A stretch of DNA of 64,000 bases from an unidentified bacterial endosymbiont (GCF_918797525.1 NZ_OU963893.1:2976001-3040000), one strand, 5' to 3'. Shown: positions 9,680 through 18,592, counted from the first letter of the stretch. Notes: generated from the letters alone by a model not told the origin. Translations and numbers: made by a program.

Positions 9680-10399
9680 CTATAACTTACCCAGCTTAGT
9701 TCGTAAGCGTTTGATGGCCTGGCTATGCAACTGGCTTACCCGGGACTCCCCTACTTCCAGAACAACGCCAATCTCTTTGAGGTTAAGCTCTTCCTGGTAA
9801 TAGAGTGTTAACACCAGTTGTTCACGTTCGGGTAAAGCTTCAATAGCTTCCATTACGCGGTGGCGTAAATTACCTTCCAGTAGATGGTGTAACGGGTTTT
9901 CTTGCTGGTGCTCATCGGTCACCAGCTCGATGCTATCGCCATGCTCTTCACGCCACTCGTCATAAGAGAAGAGTTGGCTATTATTGGTATCGAGCAACAT
10001 CTGACGATACTCTTCAACAGCAATGCCCAGACGTTCCGCCACTTCTGTTTCCGTCGCGTTGCGCCCCAGTTCCTGTTCCAGTTGCCCCATCGCATGCGCC
10101 ACTTCGCGCGCGTTGCGGCGAACGCTGCGCGGCACCCAGTCGCGGCTGCGCAGCTCGTCCAGCATCGCACCACGAATACGCTGAACTGCGTAAGTCGTAA
10201 ATGCCGTTCCTTGCAGAGCGTCGTATCGGTCAACTGCATTCAATAACCCGATACCGCCCGCCTGTAGCAGATCGTCCAGTTCCACGCTCGCCGGCAAACG
10301 CACCTGGAGGCGCAATGCTTCGTGACGCACCAGCGGAACATAACGCTGCCACAGCGAGTGTTTATCCATTACACCATCAGCGGTATAGAGTGAATTCAC
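9680..10399 (-). CDS. fliA: Flagellar sigma factor sigma-28 (FliA)
   Basis: FliA directs RNA polymerase to class 3 flagellar promoters such as those of fliC and fliD here, and is held inactive by FlgM until the hook is complete. The 239-residue protein has all sigma-70 family regions: 2.2-2.4 around residues 35-75 (DLLQAGGIGLLNAVDRYD, AFTTYAVQRIRGAMLDELR), region 3 at about 95-135, and region 4 helix-turn-helix at 190-235 (LPEREQLVLTLYYQEELNLK, SRVSQLHSQAIKRLR). The start is supported by family length and by a conserved upstream promoter. Confidence 0.98.
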   Translation of the reverse strand: MNSLYTADGVMDKHSLWQRYVPLVRHEALRLQVRLPASVELDDLLQAGGIGLLNAVDRYDALQGTAFTTYAVQRIRGAMLDELRSRDWVPRSVRRNAREVAHAMGQLEQELGRNATETEVAERLGIAVEEYRQMLLDTNNSQLFSYDEWREEHGDSIELVTDEHQQENPLHHLLEGNLRHRVMEAIEALPEREQLVLTLYYQEELNLKEIGVVLEVGESRVSQLHSQAIKRLRTKLGKL

Positions 10400-10424
10400 G
10401 ATAAACAGCCCTGCGTTAATTGAG

Positions 10425-10452
10425 TTATCGGCATGATTATCCGATTCTGCAG
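10425..10452 (-). promoter_or_regulatory. Probable sigma-28 promoter of the fliAZ operon
   Basis: On the minus strand a perfect sigma-28 -10 element, GCCGATAA, lies about 25 bases upstream of the fliA start. The matching -35 region (ideally TAAA) is weak, as I recall it also is upstream of E. coli fliA. The class 2 FlhDC-dependent start would lie nearby but its site is too degenerate to call by eye. Confidence 0.5.
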
Positions 10453-10644
10453 GGGTTTTAATTGGGTGAATAGTGGGTGAAATGAGGGGTTATTTGGGGG
10501 TTACGACTGAATTCAAGCGGAAAAAAAACCGCCGGAGCGCTGAGGGATCCCCTGTAATGTGCGGGTGAAAAAAGACAGGTACAGAGTGTTGTGATCAACT
10601 GATTATGCAACCAATTCAATGGGATCGCCTCTATGTCTGCTTAA

Positions 10645-11137
10645 CGAGTATGTCAGAATTTCTTTCAGGAGGCCTTAGCTCCGTTTCACAAATACCGACA
10701 AAATGCCCTGCTGGATGCCACTGCTGCACTCATTAATGGCGCATCGCTGATGCTGACCAGTATCGGTCGTTATTTACCCGTAGTTGCTCAGGTCAAAAAT
10801 AAAATCAAACGCGTTGATGGTCTACCCGGCAATGACGCTCTTCATCGTGATATTCCTTTGATTTTTAATCATACTATTTCGATGCTGACGCGCCAGTTAT
10901 CCCTGTGCGTCATTGCTGTTGACTGCCGTTCAGCAGGACGTTTTCTTGCGCTGAGCCTGCTGGCAACATTGAGCACAATAGTACTGTGGCTTATTGGTTA
11001 TCATACTGAAAATAAAGGATTAAATCAGAGATATCAGACCAACTATATTCAATCCCGGCAGGTTATCTCATATCTGACGTTAGCGGAGAATGTCCTGCGA
11101 CACTCCCCGCTAATTTTAAGACGAATGGTGTTGAGCA
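10645..11137 (+). pseudogene. IS4-family transposase relic between fliA and fliC
   Basis: Reading from about 10645 the frame gives an IS4-family N-terminus (FHKYRQNALLDATAALINGA, then LTSIGRYLPVVAQVKNKIKR and IVIDC-like LCVIAVDCRSAG). It then jumps straight to the family's C-terminal part (YHTENKGLNQRYQTNYIQSR). The middle, which should hold most of the DDE catalytic core, is missing, so this is an internally deleted, inactive copy in one frame of roughly 165 codons. It runs into the fliC 3' end. Terminal inverted repeats are not evident. In E. coli fliA and fliC are direct neighbours, so the relic explains the 750-base gap. Confidence 0.75.
11080..11113. repeat. 15-bp inverted repeat with 4-base loop beyond fliC
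   Basis: TTAGCGGAGAATGTC and GACACTCCCCGCTAA form a 15-pair stem with two G-U wobbles around loop CTGC. On the plus strand TTTTAAG follows, as in a weak terminator for the transposase relic. On the minus strand it begins about 36 bases after the fliC stop and may protect or end the flagellin mRNA. Confidence 0.55.
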
Positions 11138-11149
11138 CCCTTCAGGCGA

Positions 11150-12529
11150 TTAGCCTTGCAGCAGAGACAGAACCTGCTGAGGAACCTGGTTCGCTTTGGA
11201 CAGCACGGAGTTACCCGCCTGCTGAACGATCTGCGCTTTAGACATGTTCGACACTTCGGTCGCATAGTCAGCATCCTGAATACGGGACTGCGCGGAAGAC
11301 AGGTTGGTAGTGGTGTTGTTCAGGTTGGTTACCGCAGAGGTCAGACGGTTCTGAACCGCACCCAGAGAAGAACGGAATTTGTCTACGGATGCGATAGCTT
11401 TGTCCAGCAGAGCCAGTGGATCGTTGGTCGCAGCGCCCGAAAATTCTTGAGTAGCAGCAATTGCCGGGAACTGTGGGTTAGCCGCGGTACCAGTGCCAAT
11501 ATCTAATTCCTGTGCACTCAACTGGATTGTTGTAGCTACTGTGGTTGTTGCGGTAGCACCACCGTTGACAATTGCATCTTGACCAGTACCTGTAGTACCA
11601 GCAAGGAAGTTTTTCCCTTGAACAGACACGACACCAACAGCTTCGCCATCAGCATTTGTTGTCACTTTGATTGGTTGTGCCGTTTGTCTTGCACCAGTAA
11701 TACCACTTTCAGGGTCATTATAAGTAATGTCTGTTGTGTTTAACGTTACTTTACCCGTTGCAGAGTCCAGTGAAGCAGAATAAGAGTTGCTACCAGACTG
11801 AATAACATAAGTACCGGTCGCATCGCCTTTTGCATCGAGGACGTTATGCAGGCTGAGGCTTGACGTATCCGCAACGCCCAGGGTTTTAGCAATGGCAGCA
11901 GCACCTGCGGCATCAGCACCAAATGTTACAGCGATAGGAGCATCGCCTGCAGCGGCCCCCGGAACGCTGGTGATGGCATCGCTGACTTTAAGCGCATTGC
12001 TTGATACAGAGAAACCTTTCAAATTGAGGGTGGAAGAGTCAATCTTCTGCAGGTCAATGGAGATGGTCTGGCCATCGTTCGCGCCAACCTGGATTTTCAT
12101 GGTGCCGTCTTTCGCCAGCACGTTCACGCCGTTGAACTGAGTCTGACCAGACACGCGGTCGATTTCGTCCAGACGGGATTTGATTTCGTCCTGGATTGAA
12201 GACAGGTCGGAATCAGAGTTAGTACCGGTCGTTGCCTGCACGGTCAGTTCACGCACACGCTGCAGGTTGTTGTTGATTTCAGACAGTGCGCCCTCAGTGG
12301 TCTGTGCCAGAGAGATACCGTCGTTTGCGTTACGTGCAGCCTGATTCAGACCTTTAATGTTTGACTCGAAGCGGTTAGCGATAGCCTGGCCCGCTGCGTC
12401 ATCTTTAGCGCTGTTGATACGCAGACCAGAAGACAGACGCTCAATAGAAGAAGACAGAGCAGACTGGTTCTTGTTGATATTGTTCTGAGTGATCAGCGAG
12501 AGGCTGTTGGTATTAATGACTTGTCCCAT
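11150..12529 (-). CDS. fliC: Flagellin
   Basis: FliC is the filament subunit, exported through the flagellar type III channel and polymerised under the FliD cap. The 459-residue protein has the conserved N-terminal D0/D1 region (MGQVINTNSLSLITQNNINK, SSGLRINSAKDDAAGQAIA) to about residue 175. A variable central part follows (about 180-370) rich in Ala, Thr, Gly and Ser; this forms the surface-exposed antigenic domain. The conserved C-terminal D1/D0 helix ends QVPQQVLSLLQG. It has no signal peptide. It is transcribed divergently from fliD from its own sigma-28 promoter. Confidence 0.98.
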   Translation of the reverse strand: MGQVINTNSLSLITQNNINKNQSALSSSIERLSSGLRINSAKDDAAGQAIANRFESNIKGLNQAARNANDGISLAQTTEGALSEINNNLQRVRELTVQATTGTNSDSDLSSIQDEIKSRLDEIDRVSGQTQFNGVNVLAKDGTMKIQVGANDGQTISIDLQKIDSSTLNLKGFSVSSNALKVSDAITSVPGAAAGDAPIAVTFGADAAGAAAIAKTLGVADTSSLSLHNVLDAKGDATGTYVIQSGSNSYSASLDSATGKVTLNTTDITYNDPESGITGARQTAQPIKVTTNADGEAVGVVSVQGKNFLAGTTGTGQDAIVNGGATATTTVATTIQLSAQELDIGTGTAANPQFPAIAATQEFSGAATNDPLALLDKAIASVDKFRSSLGAVQNRLTSAVTNLNNTTTNLSSAQSRIQDADYATEVSNMSKAQIVQQAGNSVLSKANQVPQQVLSLLQG

Positions 12530-12609
12530 GATTTCGTTTCCTGTTATTCATCAAATCTGTTTGGTTAGATTTAGGCTTCCACCCTTCGGCTTCATCGCCG
12601 TCAAAGGTG

Positions 12610-12636
12610 TTATCGTCTGGTCCAAAACAACCTTTA
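12610..12636 (-). promoter_or_regulatory. Sigma-28 promoter of fliC
   Basis: On the minus strand TAAAGGTT, an 11-base spacer and GACGATAA fit the sigma-28 consensus TAAAGTTT-N11-GCCGATAA with few mismatches, about 80 bases upstream of the flagellin start. Confidence 0.85.
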
Positions 12637-12729
12637 GATTTTTTTTCAGGATCGCGTTATTTTTTTTTAGCCACAGAAATACTCTTCTCTATTAGCGTTA
12701 TTCCCGCCATTAAAAAAAGAAATTAGCCG

Positions 12730-12756
12730 TAAACTTTCCGACATCAAAGCCGATAA
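12730..12756 (+). promoter_or_regulatory. Sigma-28 promoter of fliDST
   Basis: TAAACTTT, an 11-base spacer and GCCGATAA match the sigma-28 consensus with one mismatch, about 42 bases upstream of the fliD start. Confidence 0.88.
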
Positions 12757-12797
12757 CCCAGTATTCGTTCTACGTGTCTATAGATTAAGGAATAAAT

Positions 12798-14210
12798 ATG
12801 GCAACTATTTCATCAATGGGGATCGGTTCGAGCCTGAAGCTCGCAGACATTCTGGATGGTCTGATCAGCGCTGAAAAAGCGCAGCTAACGCCGATCACTA
12901 AACAACAGACGTCTTATACCGCCAGGCTTAGCGCTTACGGCACGTTGAAAAGTTCACTGGAAGCCTTCCAGACCGCCAACACCGCGCTGAATAAAGCCGA
13001 TCTGTTTACGGCCACCAGCACCACCAGCAGCACCACCGCATTTAGCGCTACGACTACCGGCAGCGCGATCGCGGGTAAATACACCATTAGCGTGTCTCAG
13101 CTGGCGCAGGCGCAAACGCTGACCACTAAAAACACCCAGGCTGACAGCAAAACCGCTATCGCCACCGCTGACAGCAAAATCACCTTCACGGCGGCCAACG
13201 GAAAAGACCCGGTGAGCGTGGACATCAGCGCGGAAAATTCATCGCTGTCCGGCATTCGCGACGCGATCAACAAGGCTGATGCCGGTGTGACTGCCAGTAT
13301 TATCAACGTTGGTAACGGTCAGTATCGTCTGTCCTTCACCTCGACTGAAACCGGTGCGGATAATGCCGTCAGCGTTAGCGTAAGCGGTGACAGCGCTCTG
13401 CAATCTTTTATGGGTTACAACGGCACCAGCGCCGATGCTGCCAACGGTATGACCGAAAGCGTGACCGCGCAAAACGCGAAGCTGAAGATTAATAACGTTG
13501 ATATCGAAAACAGCAGCAACACCATCAGTGATGCGCTGGAAGATATCACCCTGAACCTGAATGATGTCACCAGCGGCAACCAGACGCTGACGATCGCCAA
13601 AGATACGTCAAAAGCTGAAACTGCGATGAAAGCCTGGGTGGATGCGTACAACACCCTGCAGGACAGCTTCGCCTCGCTGACCAAATATACTGCGGTAGAG
13701 ACGGGCGCTAACGCTCAGGATGCCAGCAACGGTGCCCTGCTCGGCGATAGCACGCTGCGTACTATCCAGACGCAGTTGAAAACCATGCTGAGCAATTCCG
13801 TGGGAGGCACAGCCTACAAAACGCTCTCGCAGGTAGGTATCACCTCTGACCCCAGCACAGGCAAACTGGAGCTGGACAGCACCAAACTGGAAAAAGCGCT
13901 GACAGAAAACCCACTGGCGGTGAAAGACCTGGTTGTGGGTGACGCTAAAACCACTGGCATCACCACTACTATGGCCACCAACCTGACCGACTGGCTATCA
14001 AGTAAAGGGATTATCCAGGCGGCGAAAGACGGTGTCAGCAAAACGCTGAACAAGCTGACGGATCAATACAATGCCGTTAACGCACGTATTAACGCCACCG
14101 AGGCACAGTATAAAGCCCAGTTTACCCAACTGGACGTGCTGATGTCGTCGCTAAACAACACCACCAATTACCTGAGCCAGCAATTCGAAAACACGTCATC
14201 CAGCAAGTAG
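12798..14210 (+). CDS. fliD: Flagellar filament capping protein
   Basis: FliD forms the pentameric cap that folds and inserts flagellin at the filament tip. The 470-residue protein has the normal length. FliD_N is at about residues 10-110 (IGSSLKLADILDGLISAEKA) and the FliD_C domain at about 230-450, with a coiled-coil C-terminal end (LTDQYNAVNARINATEAQYK) required for leg formation and for FliT binding. A TAAGGAATAAAT ribosome-binding region precedes the ATG. fliS follows after 30 bases. Confidence 0.97.
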   Translation: MATISSMGIGSSLKLADILDGLISAEKAQLTPITKQQTSYTARLSAYGTLKSSLEAFQTANTALNKADLFTATSTTSSTTAFSATTTGSAIAGKYTISVSQLAQAQTLTTKNTQADSKTAIATADSKITFTAANGKDPVSVDISAENSSLSGIRDAINKADAGVTASIINVGNGQYRLSFTSTETGADNAVSVSVSGDSALQSFMGYNGTSADAANGMTESVTAQNAKLKINNVDIENSSNTISDALEDITLNLNDVTSGNQTLTIAKDTSKAETAMKAWVDAYNTLQDSFASLTKYTAVETGANAQDASNGALLGDSTLRTIQTQLKTMLSNSVGGTAYKTLSQVGITSDPSTGKLELDSTKLEKALTENPLAVKDLVVGDAKTTGITTTMATNLTDWLSSKGIIQAAKDGVSKTLNKLTDQYNAVNARINATEAQYKAQFTQLDVLMSSLNNTTNYLSQQFENTSSSK

Positions 14211-14240
14211 TAAACGTAAATCAGACCCGAGGGGGATAAC

Positions 14241-14651
14241 ATGTACGGCGCAAAAGGCACGCAGGCCTACGCAAAAATAGAAGTTGAAAGCGCGGTGATG
14301 AGCGCCAGCCAGCAACAGTTGGTTATCATGCTATTCGATGGAGCCCTCAGCGCGCTGGTCCGCGCGCGTCTGTTCCTGGGTAACGGCAATATACCGGCTA
14401 AGGGGCTGGCGCTATCGAAAGCAATCAACATTATTGAAAACGGGCTTAAGGTTGGCCTGGTGGAAAATGATGGGGATGAGCTGACTCAAAACCTGATTGC
14501 TCTCTATGCCTATATGGTACGTCGCCTCCTGCACGCCAACGTGAATAACGACGCCAGCGCCATCGAAGAGGTGGAAAATTTGCTGCGCAATATCGCAGAC
14601 GGGTGGAAGGAGGTTGCAGGTTCGCCACAACTTATCCAGGACGCTGTCTAA
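14241..14651 (+). CDS. fliS: Flagellin export chaperone FliS
   Basis: FliS binds the disordered C-terminus of flagellin in the cytoplasm and keeps it unpolymerised until export. The 136-residue, all-helical protein has the family start [20 protein letters not shown] and the core helix [26 protein letters not shown] ribosome-binding site precedes it. Its TAA stop overlaps the fliT ATG by one base (TAATG), so translation of the two is coupled. Confidence 0.97.
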   Translation: MYGAKGTQAYAKIEVESAVMSASQQQLVIMLFDGALSALVRARLFLGNGNIPAKGLALSKAINIIENGLKVGLVENDGDELTQNLIALYAYMVRRLLHANVNNDASAIEEVENLLRNIADGWKEVAGSPQLIQDAV

Positions 14652-15022
14652 TGAGTCATGCACCGCAACTCTATACCCTTTATCAGCAACTCCTTGAGAA
14701 GAGCCAGACGATGTTGCGACTGGCACGCCAGGGCTTATGGGATGATCTCATCACCTGTGAAACCGATTATGTCAATGCAGTGCACTTACTGGCTCGTCTT
14801 ACGCAGGAAAGTGAGCCTTCTGTGCAGTTGCAGGATCAGCTTCGTCCCACGCTACGCTTAATCCTGAATAACGAACGCGAAGTGAAAGCGCTGTTACAAA
14901 GCCGTATGAACGAGCTGGCAAAGCTGGTTGGTCAGACATCGATTCAGAAAACAGTGCTTTCCACCTACGGCAATCAGGGCGGTCATATCCTGGCCCCGCA
15001 AAGCAATCCCGACATTAATTAG
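14651..15022 (+). CDS. fliT: FliD export chaperone and FlhDC antagonist FliT
   Basis: FliT is the chaperone for FliD, and when freed after FliD export it binds FlhDC and damps class 2 flagellar transcription. The 123-residue helical protein begins [21 protein letters not shown] chose this start for family length and because its ATG overlaps the fliS stop. The frame is open 16 codons further upstream inside fliS. A long inverted repeat follows the stop codon. Confidence 0.95.
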   Translation: MSHAPQLYTLYQQLLEKSQTMLRLARQGLWDDLITCETDYVNAVHLLARLTQESEPSVQLQDQLRPTLRLILNNEREVKALLQSRMNELAKLVGQTSIQKTVLSTYGNQGGHILAPQSNPDIN

Positions 15023-15031
15023 CCCCTGTCA

Positions 15032-15065
15032 CTGGCGAACGAATATTATCCGCTTCGTTCGCCAG
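15032..15065. repeat. 12-bp perfect inverted repeat after fliT
   Basis: CTGGCGAACGAA and TTCGTTCGCCAG form a perfect 12-pair stem with a ten-base loop. No T run follows on either strand, so it is more likely an mRNA 3'-end stabilising hairpin or a remnant repeat than a standard terminator. Confidence 0.6.
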
Positions 15066-15120
15066 GCAATTCTGCGAAAGCTACTCCATACTTGAATTTC
15101 GCGACTTCATGGAGATGGGC

Positions 15121-16608
15121 ATGCGCAATCCAACCTTACTGCAATGTTTTCACTGGTATTACCCCGCTGGCGGCGAATTGTGGCAAGAGGTTACAGCCCT
15201 GGCGCCCAACCTTAACGAGATTGGAATTAATATGATCTGGCTTCCTCCGGCGTATAAAGGCGCGTCCGGCGGGTACTCTGTTGGGTATGATTCTTACGAC
15301 CTGTTCGATCTGGGTGAGTTTGACCAGAAAGGCGGCGTCGCCACTAAATACGGCGATAAAGCCCAGCTTCTGGAGGCAATCGCTGCGCTCAAAAGTAATG
15401 AGATCGCCGTGCTGCTTGATGTGGTGGTAAACCATAAAATGGGGGCGGATGAAAAAGAGCCGGTTCGCGTTCAGCGCGTCAACGAGCAGGATCGTACCCA
15501 GATTGAGGATGAGATTATTGAGTGCGAGGCCTGGACGCGCTACACCTTCCCCGTGCGCGCTGGCCAGTACTCGCAATTCATCTGGGATTATAAATGCTTT
15601 AGCGGCATCGACCATATCGAAAACCCCAATGAAGACAGCATCTTCAAGATCGTTAACGACTATACCGGTGAAGGCTGGAACGATCAGGTTGATAATGAGA
15701 TGGGCAATTTCGATTATCTGATGGGGGAAAACATCGATTTTCGTAACCATGCCGTGACCGAAGAGATTAAATACTGGGCACGCTGGGTGATGGAACAAAC
15801 GCAGTGTGACGGTTTTCGTCTGGACGCGGTGAAGCACATTCCGGCCTGGTTTTATAAAGAGTGGATTGAGCACGTTCAGGAAGTGGCGGAGCAACCGTTG
15901 TTCATTGTGGCGGAATATTGGTCGCACGAGGTAGATAAACTGCAGCATTACATAGACCAGGTTGAAGGTAAAACGATGCTGTTTGATGCCCCTCTTCAAA
16001 TGAAATTCCACGAAGCGTCGCGTCAGGGCCGGGATTACGACATGAGCCAGATTTTCACCGGCACGCTGGTGGAAGCCGATCCTTTCCACGCGGTAACGCT
16101 GGTGGCAAACCATGATACTCAGCCCTTGCAGGCGCTGGAAGCGCCGGTAGAGGCCTGGTTTAAACCGCTGGCCTACGCCCTGATCCTGTTACGGGAAAAC
16201 GGCGTACCGAGCGTGTTTTACCCGGATTTATTCGGAGCCAGCTATGAGGATACGGGAGGAGACGGTGAAAACTACCACATCGATATGCCCGTTATTGAGC
16301 AACTTCATGAGCTAATACTCGCGCGTCAGCGTTTTGCCCATGGGGTGCAAACGCTGTTCTTTGATCACCCTAACTGTATCGCCTTTAGCCGTAGCGGAAC
16401 CGAAGACGCACCGGGCTGCGTGGTGGTGCTGTCCAACGGTGATGACGGGGAGAAAGTGATTAAGCTTGGGGAGAATTATGGCAACAGAACGTGGCGTGAT
16501 TTCCTCGCTAATCGCGAAGAGACCGTTACCACCTCAGCGGATGGCGAAGGCACCTTTACCTGCAAAGGCGGAAGCGTGAGCGTATGGGTCATGGAGGACG
16601 TGTTGTAA
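15121..16608 (+). CDS. amyA: Cytoplasmic alpha-amylase
   Basis: AmyA hydrolyses internal alpha-1,4 bonds of maltodextrins and glycogen-like polymers in the cytoplasm (GH13). I start it at [15 protein letters not shown], 495 residues as in E. coli; four codons further upstream are open but not conserved. The four GH13 regions are visible: [22 protein letters not shown] with the nucleophile Asp, [11 protein letters not shown] with the acid/base Glu, [10 protein letters not shown] with the third Asp. No signal peptide is present. It is linked to fliDST by position, not by known function. Confidence 0.97.
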   Translation: MRNPTLLQCFHWYYPAGGELWQEVTALAPNLNEIGINMIWLPPAYKGASGGYSVGYDSYDLFDLGEFDQKGGVATKYGDKAQLLEAIAALKSNEIAVLLDVVVNHKMGADEKEPVRVQRVNEQDRTQIEDEIIECEAWTRYTFPVRAGQYSQFIWDYKCFSGIDHIENPNEDSIFKIVNDYTGEGWNDQVDNEMGNFDYLMGENIDFRNHAVTEEIKYWARWVMEQTQCDGFRLDAVKHIPAWFYKEWIEHVQEVAEQPLFIVAEYWSHEVDKLQHYIDQVEGKTMLFDAPLQMKFHEASRQGRDYDMSQIFTGTLVEADPFHAVTLVANHDTQPLQALEAPVEAWFKPLAYALILLRENGVPSVFYPDLFGASYEDTGGDGENYHIDMPVIEQLHELILARQRFAHGVQTLFFDHPNCIAFSRSGTEDAPGCVVVLSNGDDGEKVIKLGENYGNRTWRDFLANREETVTTSADGEGTFTCKGGSVSVWVMEDVL

Positions 16609-16625
16609 AACAGATAGGATTTGTG

Positions 16626-16653
16626 GCCGGGTCAGGCGAAACTGCCACCCGGC
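16626..16653. repeat. REP-type palindrome between amyA and yedD
   Basis: The imperfect palindrome GCCGGGTCAGGCGA / CTGCCACCCGGC between two convergent genes fits the repetitive extragenic palindromic class of enterobacteria. It probably protects the 3' ends of the flanking messages. Confidence 0.65.
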
Positions 16654-16661
16654 GCCATAAA

Positions 16662-17075
16662 TCAAGGCAACTGACTGTCCAGCGGATTTTTACGCAGATA
16701 ATCCGCACACTCCACCGTCGGCCGGTCCACTTTCTGCAATTCCATACCATCATACTTAAGCGTAGCGCCATTGCGCGCCAGCGGATAGACATCCAGCTTG
16801 CTGGTCACGTTATAGTACGCATCCGAACGCAGCATAATTTTTCCAGGAACTGCGATGACACGCTGCCACTGGCGGCAGTCCAGGGTATCCCCCTCTTGCG
16901 TCACCACCAGCGTGGCAATCGCCTCCGGGCTGACCATTTTGCTCTGCGGCCCTTTTGACTGCCAGTATCCCGCCAGATGCGCAGGCACGGGATGTTTAAT
17001 TACTTCCTGATAGTTATCGACCTGGACACATCCCGTCAACGCCAGCAGCGCACCAGCAATTGCTATTCTTTTCAT
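16662..17075 (-). CDS. yedD: Lipoprotein YedD
   Basis: This is a 137-residue predicted lipoprotein of unknown function. I start it at MKRIAIAGALLALTGC, where the lipobox LTGC and acylation Cys follow a short hydrophobic segment; the frame extends 32 codons upstream but that would bury the signal. The residue after Cys is Val, so outer-membrane sorting is expected. The mature part has the family motif LDCRQWQRVIAVPGK. It is convergent with amyA. In E. coli yedE and yedF lie beyond it; they are absent here. Confidence 0.93.
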   Translation of the reverse strand: MKRIAIAGALLALTGCVQVDNYQEVIKHPVPAHLAGYWQSKGPQSKMVSPEAIATLVVTQEGDTLDCRQWQRVIAVPGKIMLRSDAYYNVTSKLDVYPLARNGATLKYDGMELQKVDRPTVECADYLRKNPLDSQLP

Positions 17076-17526
17076 CATCTTTCCTGCATTCGAAGAAAAA
17101 AATATTGTGGCATTAAAGTGATGTTGCTGCCAGAAGAAGATTGCTGCGCCTGAGAGCCTATCGTAACGCACTCCTTAAAACTACAATCTGTCGCAGCAAG
17201 AGCAATTTTTGGATATTGTTCGTATTTCCGACAAAGCCAGTGTAGTTAATATTGATGATGTGGGAAGAACAGATTGAGATAACTTAAGAAATTGCTACAC
17301 CTGCCTATTATATTTCGTCAGAGGCATCCCACGTATGATCATCCTTATTAAAGAAGGGTTCGAAAGCACCGTGGCTAATATGTCATTTCCCCATCGTTGC
17401 TCACAGGCCTTAATACTTATCCTGATCCCGACGCCCAGAACAGGTATTTCACCCGATACAACTATCCCCTTACCAGGCTTATATTGACTATCGTGATGTT
17501 TGGGGTAACCCCCCCTCTGTTCTTAT

Positions 17527-17548
17527 CACACAGCATTGTGTGTTTTTT
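17527..17548 (+). terminator. Intrinsic terminator, first of a tandem pair
   Basis: CACACA and TGTGTG form a six-pair stem with a four-base loop followed by six T. No gene upstream explains it. Confidence 0.5.
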
Positions 17549-17602
17549 CAGGGTTTATGATGCCTCCTGCCGCATATCTCATGCATACCAAACCTTGATA
17601 GT

Positions 17603-17637
17603 AAGGAACCTTAAGGATTGAAGGTTCCTTTTTTTTC
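17603..17637 (+). terminator. Strong intrinsic terminator without a known gene
   Basis: AAGGAACCTT and AAGGTTCCTT form a perfect ten-pair stem with an eight-base loop followed by eight T. It is a strong plus-strand terminator about 55 bases after a weaker one. With no protein gene upstream, a small RNA ending here is possible. Confidence 0.7.
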
Positions 17638-17835
17638 CCTCTAAAACGATAAAGCCCCGCGAATAATACGATCGTCACGACAGGCATCCGTGTAGTAGAA
17701 ATAAACGGATGATTGTTAACAATAAATATCAGTCGTCTAAGTTCACCTTAGAACGAGTGCTGTTTTGTGCCCCACCCTTGCCCCATCACATCACCGGGCA
17801 CCCATCATCGTTAAAGGCGCGGTTAATGAAGAACG

Positions 17836-17943
17836 TCACCCGTCCTGCTTGATTAAAGGCGTTAAGATCCCGTCTTTACCCGTTAATGCCTGGCCGGACT
17901 GAGGTGCCTTAAGCGCTTTGTCGAAATCGAAGGGTTGGGACAT
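17836..17943 (-). pseudogene. N-terminal relic of an IS256-family transposase
   Basis: The 35 codons from the ATG at 17943 read MSQPFDFDKAL, then QSGQALTGKDG and ILTPLIKQ, which I recognise as the start of an IS256-family (Mutator-type) transposase of about 400 residues. A TGA follows immediately, and none of the catalytic DDE domain remains. No terminal repeats are obvious. It sits directly downstream of the orphan gene at 17990-18523, on the same strand, and marks a transfer event in this gap. Confidence 0.8.
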
Positions 17944-17989
17944 ATGTCATTCCTTTTTAATTGTATATTACTGGAATGACTAAAAATTT

Positions 17990-18523
17990 CTAACATTCCC
18001 TTGGAATATCGTAGTTGGCTGAGATTGCCTGTTTTCTTGGAATATCGTAGATGGTTGAGATTGCCTGTTCTACAGAAAATGCAGATCTTTCGGATTGCTT
18101 AGCTGAGATAGCATCCGAATCGGACGAGCTTATACTCACTTGATCTTTTAATCGCTGCAGGCGCCATTGCTCAAACTCTTCAAATGGAACGAAATCAGTA
18201 TCATCGTCATTTAAAGCGTTGATGTGAGAGGCGCTCTCATTCCTAAACGAAAAACAATCAAAGTGAACATGATTATTTGAGCCTTCCATTGGATCCACGT
18301 GTTCTTTGTGCTGAGTATATTCTTTGGCATTCATTCTTAATTTGGGAGGCAGGTATGAAGCTAATGGCTTGATTTCTAGTGTATTTACTTTTGTACTGGT
18401 TGTAATATATCCGCCAGAGGAATGGTTATTTTGAGTTGGATTCTTTGAGGTGGATGAGCTATCAATTAAGGAATCAATGCTTAAGTTTGAAGTGCATAGG
18501 CATGAATTGATATTTAAAGGCAT
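17990..18523 (-). CDS. Orphan protein with duplicated YDIP motif
   Basis: I do not recognise this 177-residue protein. The first 60 residues are rich in Ser, Thr and Asn without a hydrophobic signal peptide, as in many type III-secreted effectors. An acidic stretch follows (DDDTDFVPFEEFEQ), then an Ala/Ser/Ile-rich end with two tandem 12-residue copies, QAISTIYDIPRK and QAISANYDIPRE. YDxP is a sequence context favoured by Src/Abl-type kinases and Crk-type SH2 domains in animal cells. The gene looks more AT-rich than its neighbours, starts after a GGAGGG ribosome-binding site, and is flanked by an IS256 relic. A role as a secreted effector is inference only; it could also be a phage moron or a decaying gene. 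Confidence 0.7.
   Translation of the reverse strand: MPLNINSCLCTSNLSIDSLIDSSSTSKNPTQNNHSSGGYITTSTKVNTLEIKPLASYLPPKLRMNAKEYTQHKEHVDPMEGSNNHVHFDCFSFRNESASHINALNDDDTDFVPFEEFEQWRLQRLKDQVSISSSDSDAISAKQSERSAFSVEQAISTIYDIPRKQAISANYDIPREC
18001..18072. repeat. Two tandem 36-bp repeats at the end of the orphan gene
   Basis: Two adjacent 36-base units, each beginning TTGGAATATCGTAG, differ at only a few positions. They are in frame and encode the duplicated 12-residue YDIP unit of the gene at 17990-18523. Confidence 0.9.
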
Positions 18524-18592
18524 TTACCCTCCGGATAAGATTGGCTGTTAATGAAGGGAAAATAATAGCAAGAAACAGAGCCTATCATATAA

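Larger units (their letters stand above)
17076..17835. other. Non-coding accessory gap upstream of yedD
   Basis: I see no supportable coding sequence in this 760-base stretch. A 74-codon frame at 17397-17621 has no recognisable features and contains two terminator hairpins, so I do not call it. The stretch holds two plus-strand intrinsic terminators (17527-17548 and 17603-17637) that suggest a small plus-strand transcript. CCCCAC/CCCCAT-rich sequence near 17770 resembles sequence at 18690. Together with the IS256 relic that follows, this looks like debris from transfers. Confidence 0.5.

Noticed and set aside
15136..16113. A 325-codon minus-strand open frame opposite amyA
   Set aside because: amyA has all GH13 motifs; the reverse frame has none.
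17397..17621. A 74-codon plus-strand open frame in the gap upstream of yedD
   Set aside because: It has no ribosome-binding site or family features and contains two terminator hairpins.
18001..18072. Tandem repeats as a possible CRISPR array
   Set aside because: There are only two copies with no spacer between them, and they are in frame within a protein gene.
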